Part shown: positions 17,844-26,990 of the stretch, in pieces | How positions within the stretch are numbered: the stretch's first letter is position 1 | Layout of the letters: every line of letters starts with the position of its first letter | Source of the DNA: Muricomes intestini | GTDB taxonomy: Bacteria; Bacillota; Clostridia; Lachnospirales; Lachnospiraceae | Length of the DNA: 58,966 bases | Reading direction: 5' to 3' | Assembly: GCF_004346165.1 (NCBI RefSeq) | Contig: NZ_SLZZ01000021.1 | Span: 1 to 58,966, forward strand | Notes under the pieces: generated by a model | Database searches by the model: none | The model's input: the letters and a program-made list of their open reading frames with translations, nothing else | Told to the model about the DNA's origin: nothing | Translations under genes and position numbers: made by a program

Positions 17844-17888
17844 ATATAACACATCCGTTTGAAGGATTTTTCATAAGGAGGAACATGG

Positions 17889-19373
17889 ATGAAACTGAAT
17901 CAGTTATTAGAACGTTTAGAATATGAAGTGACACAGGGAAGTGATGAAATTGAGATTACAACACTGATTAATGACTCTAGAAAGGTAGAAAAAGGCTCCG
18001 TATTTGTCTGTATTTCCGGCGCCGTATCGGACGGGCATGAATTTGTCAGTGAGGTGGCAGAAAAGGGTGCTTATGCTGTGATTGTGGAAAAGGAAGTAAC
18101 GGCGCCTGAAGATGTGACTGTCATCCGGGTGGCGGACACAAGATATGCACTTGCTCTGATGTCTGCAGCTTACTTTGGGTATCCGGCGGAGAAGATGAGA
18201 ATCATCGGAATTACCGGGACAAAAGGGAAGACCACAACCACTTACATGATTAAGTCTATTTTAGAGGAAGTAGGCCATAAGGTGGGTTTGATAGGAACCA
18301 TAGAGGCAATTATCGGAAACAAAAAGATACCTGCGTCAAATACCACTCCGGAGTCATTTACCATACATCAGTATTTTGCGAAGATGGCAGAGGACGGGTG
18401 CGACTGTGTGGTAATGGAAGTGTCCTCCCAGGGACTGATGCTGAACAGGACAGCGGGGATTCCCTTTGAAATCGGGATTTTTACTAACTTGGGCAGAGAC
18501 CATATCGGACCTAATGAGCACAAGGATTTTGAAGATTATAAACGATGCAAGGGACTTCTCTTTAAACAGTGCAAGCTGGGAATCGCCAATGTGGATGATC
18601 CATATTTTAAGGAGGTGTTCTCAGGTGCGACCTGCAGGACAGAAACCTTTGGATTTTCAGAGAGGGCAGATTTAAGGGCAGTGAATACGCATCTGATGTC
18701 TCGTCCCGGCTATCTTGGAGTCTCCTACCATGTCACCGGTCTGTTGGATTTTGACGTGGAGATTGACATTCCCGGCAAATTCAGTGTCTACAATTCTCTG
18801 ACGGCTATCGCAGTATGCAGACATTTTCAGGTGCCGGCAAAAAAGATTCAGGAGGCGTTGAAGGTGGCAAAGGTCAAGGGCAGGATTGAGATGATTAAGG
18901 TATCGGATGATTTTACCCTGATGATTGACTATGCGCATAATGCTATGAGTCTGGAGAGTCTCCTGACGACTCTGAAGGAATATAATCCGGCACGCCTGGT
19001 ATGCCTGTTTGGCTGCGGCGGCAACCGCTCAAAGGAGCGTCGATATGAGATGGGAGAGGTGTCAGGACGTCTGGCGGATTTGACGATTATTACGTCGGAC
19101 AATCCGAGATTTGAAGAACCTCAGGGTATCATAGATGACATTAAAACAGGTATTTCCAAAACGAATGGCAAATATGTGGAAATCTGTGACAGAAAGGAAG
19201 CCATCCGTTACGCTATAGAGCATGGACAGCCGGGGGACGTCATTGTGTTGGCGGGCAAGGGACATGAGGACTATCAGGAAATCAAAGGAGTCAAGCACCC
19301 CATGGATGAAAGGGTGTTGATTAAAGAAGTTTTAACCGAGTTGAAAAAACAGAAGAAAACACAAAGTAGGTGA
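17889..19373 (+). CDS. murE: UDP-MurNAc-tripeptide synthetase (meso-DAP adding)
   Basis: A 494-residue Mur ligase adding the third residue to UDP-MurNAc-L-Ala-D-Glu in peptidoglycan synthesis. The N-terminal substrate domain holds DSRKVEKGSVFVCISG, the ATP P-loop is GITGTKGKTTTTYM, and the central domain has the family NTTPES and EVSSQGL segments. Asp404-Arg407 read DNPR, the motif linked to meso-diaminopimelate rather than lysine. The start at 17889 has GGAGG seven bases upstream; an ATG four bases earlier is in another frame. Its usual partner genes (murF, mraY) are absent; it sits instead before priA. Confidence 0.93.
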   Translation: MKLNQLLERLEYEVTQGSDEIEITTLINDSRKVEKGSVFVCISGAVSDGHEFVSEVAEKGAYAVIVEKEVTAPEDVTVIRVADTRYALALMSAAYFGYPAEKMRIIGITGTKGKTTTTYMIKSILEEVGHKVGLIGTIEAIIGNKKIPASNTTPESFTIHQYFAKMAEDGCDCVVMEVSSQGLMLNRTAGIPFEIGIFTNLGRDHIGPNEHKDFEDYKRCKGLLFKQCKLGIANVDDPYFKEVFSGATCRTETFGFSERADLRAVNTHLMSRPGYLGVSYHVTGLLDFDVEIDIPGKFSVYNSLTAIAVCRHFQVPAKKIQEALKVAKVKGRIEMIKVSDDFTLMIDYAHNAMSLESLLTTLKEYNPARLVCLFGCGGNRSKERRYEMGEVSGRLADLTIITSDNPRFEEPQGIIDDIKTGISKTNGKYVEICDRKEAIRYAIEHGQPGDVIVLAGKGHEDYQEIKGVKHPMDERVLIKEVLTELKKQKKTQSR

Positions 19374-19382
19374 GCATATTTC

Positions 19383-21608
19383 ATGTATGCGGACATTATC
19401 GTAGATATCACACATGAAAAACTGGATAAAATATTTCAGTACCGAATTCCCTCCCGGCTGGAGGGAGAGCTTGCTGTGGGTATGGAGGTACTTGTCCCTT
19501 TCGGGAGAGGAAACCGAGAGACGAAGGGGTATGTCATAGGATTATCGGACACCTGCGGATATGACGAAGCGAAGGTGAAGGAGGTTCAGGATATTTCTCG
19601 GAAGGGCGTAGCCATAGAAGGAAAGCTTGTGGCTCTGGCAGCCTGGATGAAGGAACAGTACGGGGGAACCATGATTCAAGCTTTGAAGACGGTTCTTCCC
19701 ATTAAACAGAAGGAAAATGCAAAGGTAAAGAAGCGGATACGTCTTTTGCTGAGCGAAGAAGAAGGCAGACAGAAACTGGAACATTACCTGGAAAAGAACC
19801 AGAAGGCACGGGCCAGACTTATGGCCGCACTTTTGGATGACAATATACTGGAATATGAACTGGTGATGAAAAAACTTAACATTACACTTTCTGTCGTGCG
19901 TGCACTGGAAGAACAGGGAGTTCTTGTTCTGGAATCCCGGCAGGTTTACCGAAATCCTGTAAAAGGGGAAAAGGAAGAAAGCTGCATTACGTTTACAGAA
20001 GAACAGAAAGCTGCGATTTCTGCTTTCTGGGAAGACTATAGCCGGGGAAAACGAGGCACCTATCTGGTATATGGGGTCACCGGAAGCGGGAAGACGGAAG
20101 TGTATATAGAAATGATACGACGGGTAGCCGCACAGGGAAAACAGGCCATTGTTTTAATCCCTGAAATTGCCCTGACCTATCAGACGGTCATGCGGTTTTA
20201 CCGGAATTTTGGAGATCGGGTATCTATTATGAATTCCCGCCTATCGGCAGGGGAGCGCTATGACCAGATGATGCGGGCGAAAGAAGGCAAGATTGATGTT
20301 ATGATAGGACCGCGTTCCGCTCTTTTTACGCCCTTTCCTAACTTGGGTCTGATTGTGATAGACGAGGAGCATGAGCCTACATATAAGAGTGAACAGGTTC
20401 CAAGGTACCATGCCAGAGAGACGGCACAAGCCCGGGGAGATATGGAAGGGGCAAGCCTTGTTCTGGGCTCTGCCACACCGTCCATGGAAGCAATGTACCG
20501 GGTCAGAAGGGGAGAATACGTACTTTTGGAAATGAAAAACCGTTCCAGGATGCAGGATATGGCTAAGGTATATACAGTGGATTTGCGGGAAGAATTAAAG
20601 GAAGGAAACCATTCGATTCTGAGCCGGAAACTGCAGGAACTTATTGCTGACAGACTGGAGAAGAAAGAGCAGACAATGCTGTTTTTGAACCGACGGGGAT
20701 ATGCAGGGTTTATCTCCTGCAGAGAATGCGGGCATGTGATAAAATGTCCTCACTGCGATGTATCCCTTTCCTATCACAGGGGCGGCAAAATGGTGTGCCA
20801 CTATTGTGGCTATGAAGAGCCTAAAAAACAGCATTGTCCCGAGTGCGGTTCCCGCCATATAGGGGAATTTAAGGCGGGTACTCAGCAGGTAGAGGATATT
20901 GTAAAGAGGCAGTTTCCAAACGCCCGGGTGCTGCGCATGGATATGGATACTACCCGGCAGAAAGACGGCCATGAAAAGATATTGTCGGCATTTGCGGACG
21001 GGGAGGCGGATATTCTGGTGGGGACGCAGATGATTGTAAAGGGACATGACTTTCCGAATGTGACCCTGGCAGGTGTCCTGGCTGCGGATATGTCCCTTTA
21101 TGCGGACGACTATCGGGCAGGGGAACGGACCTTCCAGCTTCTGACCCAGGCGGTGGGAAGAGCCGGCCGGGGCAGTAAGAAGGGCGAAGCGGTGATTCAG
21201 ACCTACAGTCCGGATCATTACGGGATTGTGACGGCGGCGGCTCAGGACTATGAAGCCTTCTATGAAGAGGAAATCCATTACAGAGAGCTGATGGGATACC
21301 CTCCGGTGGAAAATCTGCTGGCGGTGCTGATAAGCTGTGAGGATGAAGCTCTTCTGGAAAAAGGAGCCGGGTACTTAAAGGAATATGCTCTCCGTGTCAG
21401 CAGAGGGAGAAGCATAGAGATTATTGGACCTGCAAGTCCTGGGATTGGAAAAGTAAAGGACGTGTATCGGAAAGTTCTCTATCTGAAAGCAGAAAGATAT
21501 GATACACTGATAAGGATAAAGAATTATCTTGAACAATACATTGAAATAAACACCGGATTTCGAAAAATGCGGATACAATTTGATTTCAATCCGATGAATG
21601 TTTTTTAG
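19383..21608 (+). CDS. priA: Primosomal replication-restart helicase PriA
   Basis: A 741-residue superfamily 2 helicase that reloads replication at collapsed forks. The N-terminal 3'-DNA-binding domain ([19 protein letters not shown]), winged helix, Walker [12 protein letters not shown] (about 231-241), the DEEH box ([14 protein letters not shown]) and the C-terminal motifs including VGRAGRG are present. Two zinc sites are complete: [13 protein letters not shown] and [17 protein letters not shown]. It starts nine bases after murE with AGGTGAG as ribosome site. A short inverted repeat at 21623-21643 separates it from def. Confidence 0.96.
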   Translation: MYADIIVDITHEKLDKIFQYRIPSRLEGELAVGMEVLVPFGRGNRETKGYVIGLSDTCGYDEAKVKEVQDISRKGVAIEGKLVALAAWMKEQYGGTMIQALKTVLPIKQKENAKVKKRIRLLLSEEEGRQKLEHYLEKNQKARARLMAALLDDNILEYELVMKKLNITLSVVRALEEQGVLVLESRQVYRNPVKGEKEESCITFTEEQKAAISAFWEDYSRGKRGTYLVYGVTGSGKTEVYIEMIRRVAAQGKQAIVLIPEIALTYQTVMRFYRNFGDRVSIMNSRLSAGERYDQMMRAKEGKIDVMIGPRSALFTPFPNLGLIVIDEEHEPTYKSEQVPRYHARETAQARGDMEGASLVLGSATPSMEAMYRVRRGEYVLLEMKNRSRMQDMAKVYTVDLREELKEGNHSILSRKLQELIADRLEKKEQTMLFLNRRGYAGFISCRECGHVIKCPHCDVSLSYHRGGKMVCHYCGYEEPKKQHCPECGSRHIGEFKAGTQQVEDIVKRQFPNARVLRMDMDTTRQKDGHEKILSAFADGEADILVGTQMIVKGHDFPNVTLAGVLAADMSLYADDYRAGERTFQLLTQAVGRAGRGSKKGEAVIQTYSPDHYGIVTAAAQDYEAFYEEEIHYRELMGYPPVENLLAVLISCEDEALLEKGAGYLKEYALRVSRGRSIEIIGPASPGIGKVKDVYRKVLYLKAERYDTLIRIKNYLEQYIEINTGFRKMRIQFDFNPMNVF

Positions 21609-21622
21609 AACAAAGTAAAAAG

Positions 21623-21643
21623 GTAACTATTCAGAACAGTTAC
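21623..21643. repeat. GTAACT/AGTTAC inverted repeat, copy 1
   Basis: GTAACT (21623-21628) and AGTTAC (21638-21643) pair, with TT/AA continuing inward past one mismatch. The right arm CAGAACAGTTACA resembles CTGAACAGTTACA at 23092-23104. It lies in the priA-def gap and has no U-tract, so it is not a terminator. Confidence 0.55.
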
Positions 21644-21658
21644 AAGACGGAGGAAGCT

Positions 21659-22135
21659 ATGGCAATCAGAGAAGTTAGAGAGATTGGGGACGAGATTCTG
21701 ACGAAAAAGAGCAAAGAAGTAACAAAGATGACTCTTCGAACAAAGATCCTGATCAATGACATGTTGGATACATTGTATGAAAAAATGGGAGTAGGCCTTG
21801 CAGCTCCCCAGGTTGGAGTGCTCAAAAAAATTGTAGTCATTGACGTGGGAGAAGGTCCTATTGTGTTAATCAACCCGGAGATTCTGGAGGCGTCGGGAGA
21901 GCAGACAGGCGAAGAAGGATGTTTAAGCGTGCCTGGAAAATGGGGAATCGTAACCAGACCGAACCATGTGAAGATCCGTGCCCTGAATGAAGATATGGAA
22001 GAATTTGAGCTGGAAGGAGAAGGACTGCTGGCAAGGGCATTTTGTCATGAAATCGATCATCTCAACGGTGAGCTGTATGTGGACAGAGTGGAGGACGGCC
22101 TCCACGATGTACAGTATGAGGAGGATGAGGAGTAA
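21659..22135 (+). CDS. def: Peptide deformylase
   Basis: A 158-residue metalloenzyme that removes the N-formyl group from new proteins. All three motifs are present: motif 1 [10 protein letters not shown], motif 2 EGCLSVPG with metal ligand Cys88, and motif 3 HEIDHLNG with His130, Glu131 and His134. The start has GGAGG seven bases upstream. It ends one base before fmt, so deformylation and formylation are encoded together as usual in Firmicutes. Confidence 0.97.
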   Translation: MAIREVREIGDEILTKKSKEVTKMTLRTKILINDMLDTLYEKMGVGLAAPQVGVLKKIVVIDVGEGPIVLINPEILEASGEQTGEEGCLSVPGKWGIVTRPNHVKIRALNEDMEEFELEGEGLLARAFCHEIDHLNGELYVDRVEDGLHDVQYEEDEE

Positions 22136-22136
22136 G

Positions 22137-23078
22137 ATGAGAGTGATATTTATGGGAACTCCTGAGTTTTCAGTGGGAACTCTGGAAGCACTGATAGAAA
22201 CCGGACACGATGTGTGTCTGACAGTGACTCAGCCTGACAAACCCAAGGGCAGAGGAAAAGAGATGCAGTATACGCCTGTGAAAGAAGCAGCAGTCAGACA
22301 TGACATACCAATCTATCAGCCTGCAAGGGTGAGAAAGCCAGAATGCGTAGCCGAGCTTAAGAAATACCAGGCGGATGCTATTGTTGTTGTGGCATTTGGA
22401 CAGATACTTCCCAAAGAGATTCTGGAGATGACACCTTATGGATGCATCAATGTCCACGCGTCATTGCTGCCCAAGTACAGAGGTGCAGCGCCCATACAGT
22501 GGGCGATTATCAGTGGTGAGGCAGTAACAGGTGTCACGACCATGCAGATGGACGAGGGCCTGGATACAGGAGATATGATCTTAAAGACTCAGGTGCCCAT
22601 CACAGAAGATGAGACTGGTGAAAGCCTGCACGATAAATTGGCATTGGCGGGGGCTAAGCTTTGCGTGAAGACATTGAAAGCACTGGAAGAAGGCACTGCT
22701 GTATTTGAAAAACAGGGGGAAAGCCCCACTCCCTATGCGAAAATGCTGGATAAGAAGATGGGAAATATTGATTGGAGCCGGCCGGCAAGCGAGATCGAGA
22801 GACTGGTACGAGGGCTGAACTCCTGGCCAAGCGCTTATACCCACTGGGGTGACACAGTGCTGAAAGTATGGAGGGCAAAGGCAGAACCCGCGGCAGAGGG
22901 TACACAAGAGCAAACACCGGGAACCGTGCTGGGTGTGAATAAAGACAGCTTTACAGTGCAGACAGGAGACGGACGGCTTCGCGTCAGTGAACTTCAGATT
23001 CCGGGGAAAAAGAGAATGAAGACAAGTGCATTTTTGAGGGGATATACACTGAAAAAGGGCACACTGTTCACTCGCTAG
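22137..23078 (+). CDS. fmt: Methionyl-tRNA formyltransferase
   Basis: A 313-residue enzyme that formylates initiator Met-tRNA using 10-formyl-tetrahydrofolate. It opens MRVIFMGTPEFSVGTLEAL, has the catalytic CINVHASLLPKYRGAAPIQW and MQMDEGLDTGDM, and a C-terminal OB-like domain. The true start is the ATG at 22137, just after the def stop; a longer frame from 21987 lies inside def and encodes nothing family-like. Its ribosome site is GAGGATGAGGAG within the end of def. An inverted repeat straddles its stop codon. Confidence 0.96.
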   Translation: MRVIFMGTPEFSVGTLEALIETGHDVCLTVTQPDKPKGRGKEMQYTPVKEAAVRHDIPIYQPARVRKPECVAELKKYQADAIVVVAFGQILPKEILEMTPYGCINVHASLLPKYRGAAPIQWAIISGEAVTGVTTMQMDEGLDTGDMILKTQVPITEDETGESLHDKLALAGAKLCVKTLKALEEGTAVFEKQGESPTPYAKMLDKKMGNIDWSRPASEIERLVRGLNSWPSAYTHWGDTVLKVWRAKAEPAAEGTQEQTPGTVLGVNKDSFTVQTGDGRLRVSELQIPGKKRMKTSAFLRGYTLKKGTLFTR

Positions 23079-23100
23079 TGCACTAGCCCTACTGAACAGT
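23063..23100. repeat. Nested inverted repeat at the fmt stop
   Basis: ACTGTTCA (23063-23070) pairs with TGAACAGT (23093-23100), and within it GCTAGTG/CACTAGC (23074-23087) is a perfect 14-bp palindrome. The fmt stop (23076-23078) is inside. No U-tract follows, so transcription probably continues to the peptidase; it could shape mRNA decay or be an inserted repeat. Confidence 0.65.
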
Positions 23101-23127
23101 TACAGTTTCAACAACGGAGGAATTTTT

Positions 23128-23826
23128 ATGTTTTATTATTATTATGACCCTACTTATATATTAGTTTTAATCGGGGCAGTCATCTGTATACTGGCATCGA
23201 GCCGGGTAAACCGGGTGTTCAATAAATATGCTCAGGTGCGCAGCCACTCAGGGCTGACCGGGCGTGAAGCGGCAGAAAGTATCTTAAAGTCAAATGGAAT
23301 TTATGATGTTCAGGTGCGCCACATATCGGGAAATCTGAACGATCATTATGATCCCAGAAACAAAACGCTAAGTCTGTCAGATGCCACCTATCAGTCGGCT
23401 TCTGTGGCGGCCATCGGCGTGGCGGCCCACGAATGCGGCCATGCAGTCCAGCACAGTGTGGGGTATGTTCCTTTGAAAATAAGAGGCGCATTAGTCCCGG
23501 TTGCAAATTTTGGCTCCGCCGCGGCCTGGCCGCTGGTAATTATCGGCCTGTTTATCCGGGGAAATGCCTCTGCTTTTTTGATTAATCTTGGAATCTTTCT
23601 GTTTTCAGGGGCTGTTCTATTCCAGCTTGTAACTCTTCCGGTGGAGATTAATGCCTCCAGAAGAGCGGTAAAAGCGCTGGAAACTTCAGGAATGCTTTAT
23701 CCTGAGGAAATAGGAGCTACAAAGGAAGTCTTAAGTGCCGCTGCACTGACTTATGTGGCAAGCGCGGCATCCATGATACTGCAGCTTTTAAGGCTGCTTT
23801 TCATCGGCGGACGCAGAAGAGATTAG
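23128..23826 (+). CDS. yugP: YugP-type membrane zinc metallopeptidase
   Basis: A 232-residue membrane protein of the neutral zinc metallopeptidase family (YugP, PF04298). His101, Glu102 and His105 form the HECGH zinc motif in AAHECGHAVQH, preceded by TLSLSDATYQSASVAAIGVA. Hydrophobic helices lie near residues 8-26, about 125-150, 155-178 and near the C-terminus. The physiological substrate is unknown in the family. It has a good GGAGG site and stands between fmt and rsmB, 13 bases before the latter. Confidence 0.9.
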   Translation: MFYYYYDPTYILVLIGAVICILASSRVNRVFNKYAQVRSHSGLTGREAAESILKSNGIYDVQVRHISGNLNDHYDPRNKTLSLSDATYQSASVAAIGVAAHECGHAVQHSVGYVPLKIRGALVPVANFGSAAAWPLVIIGLFIRGNASAFLINLGIFLFSGAVLFQLVTLPVEINASRRAVKALETSGMLYPEEIGATKEVLSAAALTYVASAASMILQLLRLLFIGGRRRD

Positions 23827-23839
23827 CGGAGGATATTAA

Positions 23840-25195
23840 ATGGCAAAGCCCTTAAATGAGCGGGAAATTGTACTGGGAATTCTTATGGACGTAATAGAGC
23901 ACGATGTGTACAGCCACATTGCCCTGGGAAATACCTTAAGTAAATACCAGTATCTGGATAAAAAGGAGCGTGCTTTTATCACAAGAGTGACAGAAGGGAC
24001 GCTGGAACACATGTTGGAGATTGATTATATCCTGGATCAATTCTCAAAAGTAAAGGTCAAAAAAATGAAGCCGGTTATCCGAAATATTCTGCGGAGTGCC
24101 GTATATCAGCTGAAATACATGGACAGTGTACCGGATTCTGCGGTGTGCAACGAGTCGGTGAAGCTTACAGTAAAAAAAGGATTCGGGCCTTTGAAAGGAT
24201 TTGTAAACGGAGTGCTGCGAAGTACAGCCCGGGGACTTGGCGGGACAGAATATCCCAAGGACCCTGTGGCTGAACTGTCTGTCAGATATTCCATGCCCGA
24301 GTGGATTTTGAGAAAATGGCTGGCCGAATATGATATGGATACAGTAAAGAAAATACTGACTTATTTCCAGAAAGAAAAACCGGTGACGGTCCGCTGCAAT
24401 ACAAGCCGCCTCACTTTGGAGGAATTGGTGCAAAGGCTGAGAACAGAAGGAGTGACAGTCAAAAGCCATCCATATCTGCCTTACGCCCTTTCTATTGCAG
24501 GGTATGATTATCTGGGCGGCCTTTCCAGCTTCAGGGAAGGTCTTTTTGCCGTACAGGATATCAGCTCCATGCTTGTAGGAGAAATCGCTTCCCCAGAGGA
24601 GGGCAGCTATATTATGGATGTGTGTGCTGCCCCCGGGGGAAAATCTCTTCATCTTGCGGAAAAGCTGAATGGAACCGGACATGTAGAGGCGAGGGATCTG
24701 ACAGAATATAAAACAGGGCTAATCCAGGAAAATATTGACAGGATGGGGCTGGAAAATATATCGACTGTAGTACAGGATGCTATGGTATTGGACAAAGCCT
24801 CCATGGAGAAAGCGGATATTGTAATTGCAGATCTGCCTTGTTCGGGACTTGGAGTGCTTGGACGGAAAACTGATCTGAAATATAAGACTACAGAAAGGCG
24901 GCTGGAAGAGCTTGCCCTTCTTCAACGGAATATACTTAGTGTGGTCTGCCGGTATGTGAAGCGGTCAGGTACGTTGATTTACAGCACTTGTACGATCAAC
25001 TGCACTGAGAATATGGAGAACGTACAGTGGTTTTTGAAGACACACCCCGACTACGTTCTGGGCTCCGTACAGGATAAAGTCTGCTCCAGGCTGCAGGATG
25101 CTATTCAGGAAGAAGGATGTCTCCAGCTGCTGCCGGGAATTCATGACAGCGATGGCTTTTTCATAGCAAGATTGATTAGGAAAGGCGCAAGATAA
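23840..25195 (+). CDS. rsmB: 16S rRNA m5C967 methyltransferase RsmB
   Basis: A 451-residue enzyme. The N-terminal NusB-like RNA-binding domain (about 1-135: KERAFITRVTEGTLE, LKYMDSVPDSAVCNESV) is followed by the SAM domain with motif I DVCAAPGGKSLHLAEKL, the motif IV cysteine in ADLPCSGLGVLGRKTD and the catalytic motif VI cysteine in LIYSTCTINCTEN. It methylates C967 of 16S rRNA. Its stop overlaps the rlmN start by one base (TAATG). Confidence 0.95.
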   Translation: MAKPLNEREIVLGILMDVIEHDVYSHIALGNTLSKYQYLDKKERAFITRVTEGTLEHMLEIDYILDQFSKVKVKKMKPVIRNILRSAVYQLKYMDSVPDSAVCNESVKLTVKKGFGPLKGFVNGVLRSTARGLGGTEYPKDPVAELSVRYSMPEWILRKWLAEYDMDTVKKILTYFQKEKPVTVRCNTSRLTLEELVQRLRTEGVTVKSHPYLPYALSIAGYDYLGGLSSFREGLFAVQDISSMLVGEIASPEEGSYIMDVCAAPGGKSLHLAEKLNGTGHVEARDLTEYKTGLIQENIDRMGLENISTVVQDAMVLDKASMEKADIVIADLPCSGLGVLGRKTDLKYKTTERRLEELALLQRNILSVVCRYVKRSGTLIYSTCTINCTENMENVQWFLKTHPDYVLGSVQDKVCSRLQDAIQEEGCLQLLPGIHDSDGFFIARLIRKGAR

Positions 25196-26235
25196 TGAAA
25201 AAAGATATTCGTGCGTATACATATGAACAGCTGCAAAATGAAATGGAGTTGCTCGGCGCAAAAAAATTCCGGACAAAGCAGGTATATGACTGGCTTCATG
25301 TAAAGCTTGCAGACAACTTTGAGGAGATGACAAATCTGCCCAAAAATCTTCGGGGGAAACTGGATGAGGAATATGTAATTCTCCCCGTGGAGCTGGTAAA
25401 GAGACAGGAGTCCGTTCTGGATGGAACGAATAAGTTTTTATTTCAGCTCTGCGATAAAAATATGATAGAAAGTGTTCTCATGCGCTACAAGCATGGCAAT
25501 TCGGTCTGCATTTCTTCTCAGGCGGGCTGCCGGATGGGATGTCGTTTCTGTGCCTCCACAATCGGAGGCCTGTCAAGGAATCTTTCCCCTTCGGAAATGC
25601 TGGGACAAATCTATCACATTCAGAAGCTGACAGGGGAACGGGTTTCCAACGTGGTTATTATGGGAACGGGGGAGCCTCTGGACAATTACGATAATTTTCT
25701 GCGCTTTATCCGTCTGCTGACCGATGAGCATGGACTTAATATCAGTCAGAGAAATGTAACAGTCTCAACCTGCGGAATTGTGCCGCGTATGCTTGAACTG
25801 GCAGAGGAGCATCTTCAGATAACCCTTGCTCTTTCTCTGCACGGAGCAACCCAGGAAAAGCGCAGCAGCCTCATGCCTGTAGCAAATCAGTATGAATTAC
25901 AGGAAGTGCTCTTGGCATGTGACGAATATTTCCGGAAAACTGGGAGACGTGTCACGTTTGAGTACAGTCTGGTACACAAAGTCAACGATACGGACGAGGA
26001 TGCCAATGACCTGATTAAAATATTGGCCCCCAGAAACTGCCACCTGAATCTGATACCTGTAAATCCTATAAAAGAACGTTCCTTTGAGCGTCCGGACAGG
26101 AAAAATGCGCTAAATTTCAAAAATAAACTTGAAAAACGCGGAATAAATGTTACTATAAGAAGGGAAATGGGTGCAGATATCGATGGAGCCTGTGGACAGC
26201 TCAGACGCACGTTTGTCCAGACAAACAAAGAATAA
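25195..26235 (+). CDS. rlmN: Dual-specificity RNA (adenine-C2) methyltransferase RlmN
   Basis: A 346-residue radical-SAM enzyme that makes 2-methyladenosine in 23S rRNA A2503 and some tRNAs. The 4Fe-4S cluster cysteines are Cys112, Cys116 and Cys119 (CRMGCRFC). GTGEPLDNYDNF, SLHGATQEKRSSLMP and the C-terminal GADIDGACGQLR with the cysteine that takes part in methyl transfer are all present. The N-terminal domain KKFRTKQVYDWLHVK is normal. There is a one-base overlap with rsmB and 11 bases to prpC. Confidence 0.97.
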   Translation: MKKDIRAYTYEQLQNEMELLGAKKFRTKQVYDWLHVKLADNFEEMTNLPKNLRGKLDEEYVILPVELVKRQESVLDGTNKFLFQLCDKNMIESVLMRYKHGNSVCISSQAGCRMGCRFCASTIGGLSRNLSPSEMLGQIYHIQKLTGERVSNVVIMGTGEPLDNYDNFLRFIRLLTDEHGLNISQRNVTVSTCGIVPRMLELAEEHLQITLALSLHGATQEKRSSLMPVANQYELQEVLLACDEYFRKTGRRVTFEYSLVHKVNDTDEDANDLIKILAPRNCHLNLIPVNPIKERSFERPDRKNALNFKNKLEKRGINVTIRREMGADIDGACGQLRRTFVQTNKE

Positions 26236-26246
26236 AGGAGTAAACT

Positions 26247-26990
26247 ATGAAGACATTTTCCATTACCGATGTAGGCATGGTAAGACAAGTAAATCAAGAT
26301 TATGTCTATACGACAAATCATCCCTTAGGACCTCTCCCCAATTTGTTTGTAGTGGCTGACGGCATGGGCGGACACCAGGCCGGCGATTATGCTTCAAAAT
26401 ATACAGTAGAAGTTTTAAAAAGAGAATTGAAACAAAGCCGGGAGAATGACATAGAAAAAGCCCTGGTTCTGGCAATTAAGACTGCGAACCGGGAGATTAT
26501 TAAAGCGGCTTCCAAGGATTCTCACCTGAAAGGAATGGGAACCACCATAGTGGCAGCCACCATGGTGAACCAGATGATGTACTTTGCAAATGTAGGGGAC
26601 AGCAGGCTTTACCTTATCAACCAGGGCATTGTACAGCTGACAAAGGACCATTCACTGGTTGAAGAGATGGTACGTCTGGGGGGAATTAAGCCTGAGGAGG
26701 CAAAGCATCATCCGGATAAGAACATCATCACGAGGGCAATCGGCGCAAAAGAAAATGTAGAGGTAGACTTTTATGAGCACCGTTTGAAAAAGGGAGACAT
26801 CATTTTGATGTGTACAGACGGTTTAAGCAATATGGTGGAAGATGACGAGCTCTTCCACATTGTGCAGGGGGGCAGAGACATCGTGGAAGCAGCAGAGTCT
26901 CTGGTAGAAACAGCAAAAGAAAACGGCGGTACGGATAACATAGGGCTTGTGCTGGCAGAACCGTTTGCAGATGAGGTGAGTGTATGTTAA
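26247..26990 (+). CDS. prpC: PP2C-family protein phosphatase
   Basis: A 247-residue metal-dependent Ser/Thr phosphatase, the partner of the downstream kinase. Metal-binding and catalytic motifs run in order: VRQVNQDYV, VVADGMGGHQAGDYAS, NVGDSRLYL, MCTDGLSNMV and GGTDNIGLVL. It would dephosphorylate the PASTA kinase and its substrates in the cytosol. GGAG precedes the start. It overlaps prkC by seven bases, so the pair is translationally coupled. Confidence 0.95.
   Translation: MKTFSITDVGMVRQVNQDYVYTTNHPLGPLPNLFVVADGMGGHQAGDYASKYTVEVLKRELKQSRENDIEKALVLAIKTANREIIKAASKDSHLKGMGTTIVAATMVNQMMYFANVGDSRLYLINQGIVQLTKDHSLVEEMVRLGGIKPEEAKHHPDKNIITRAIGAKENVEVDFYEHRLKKGDIILMCTDGLSNMVEDDELFHIVQGGRDIVEAAESLVETAKENGGTDNIGLVLAEPFADEVSVC

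Noticed and set aside
17885-17926. Alternative ATG at 17884 ahead of murE
   Set aside because: It is out of frame with the Mur ligase and stops after 13 codons; the GGAGG spacing suits the ATG at 17889.
20595-21278. 227-codon minus-strand ORF inside priA
   Set aside because: Antisense to the helicase core; rich in Cys/His only because the complement of priA codons gives them.
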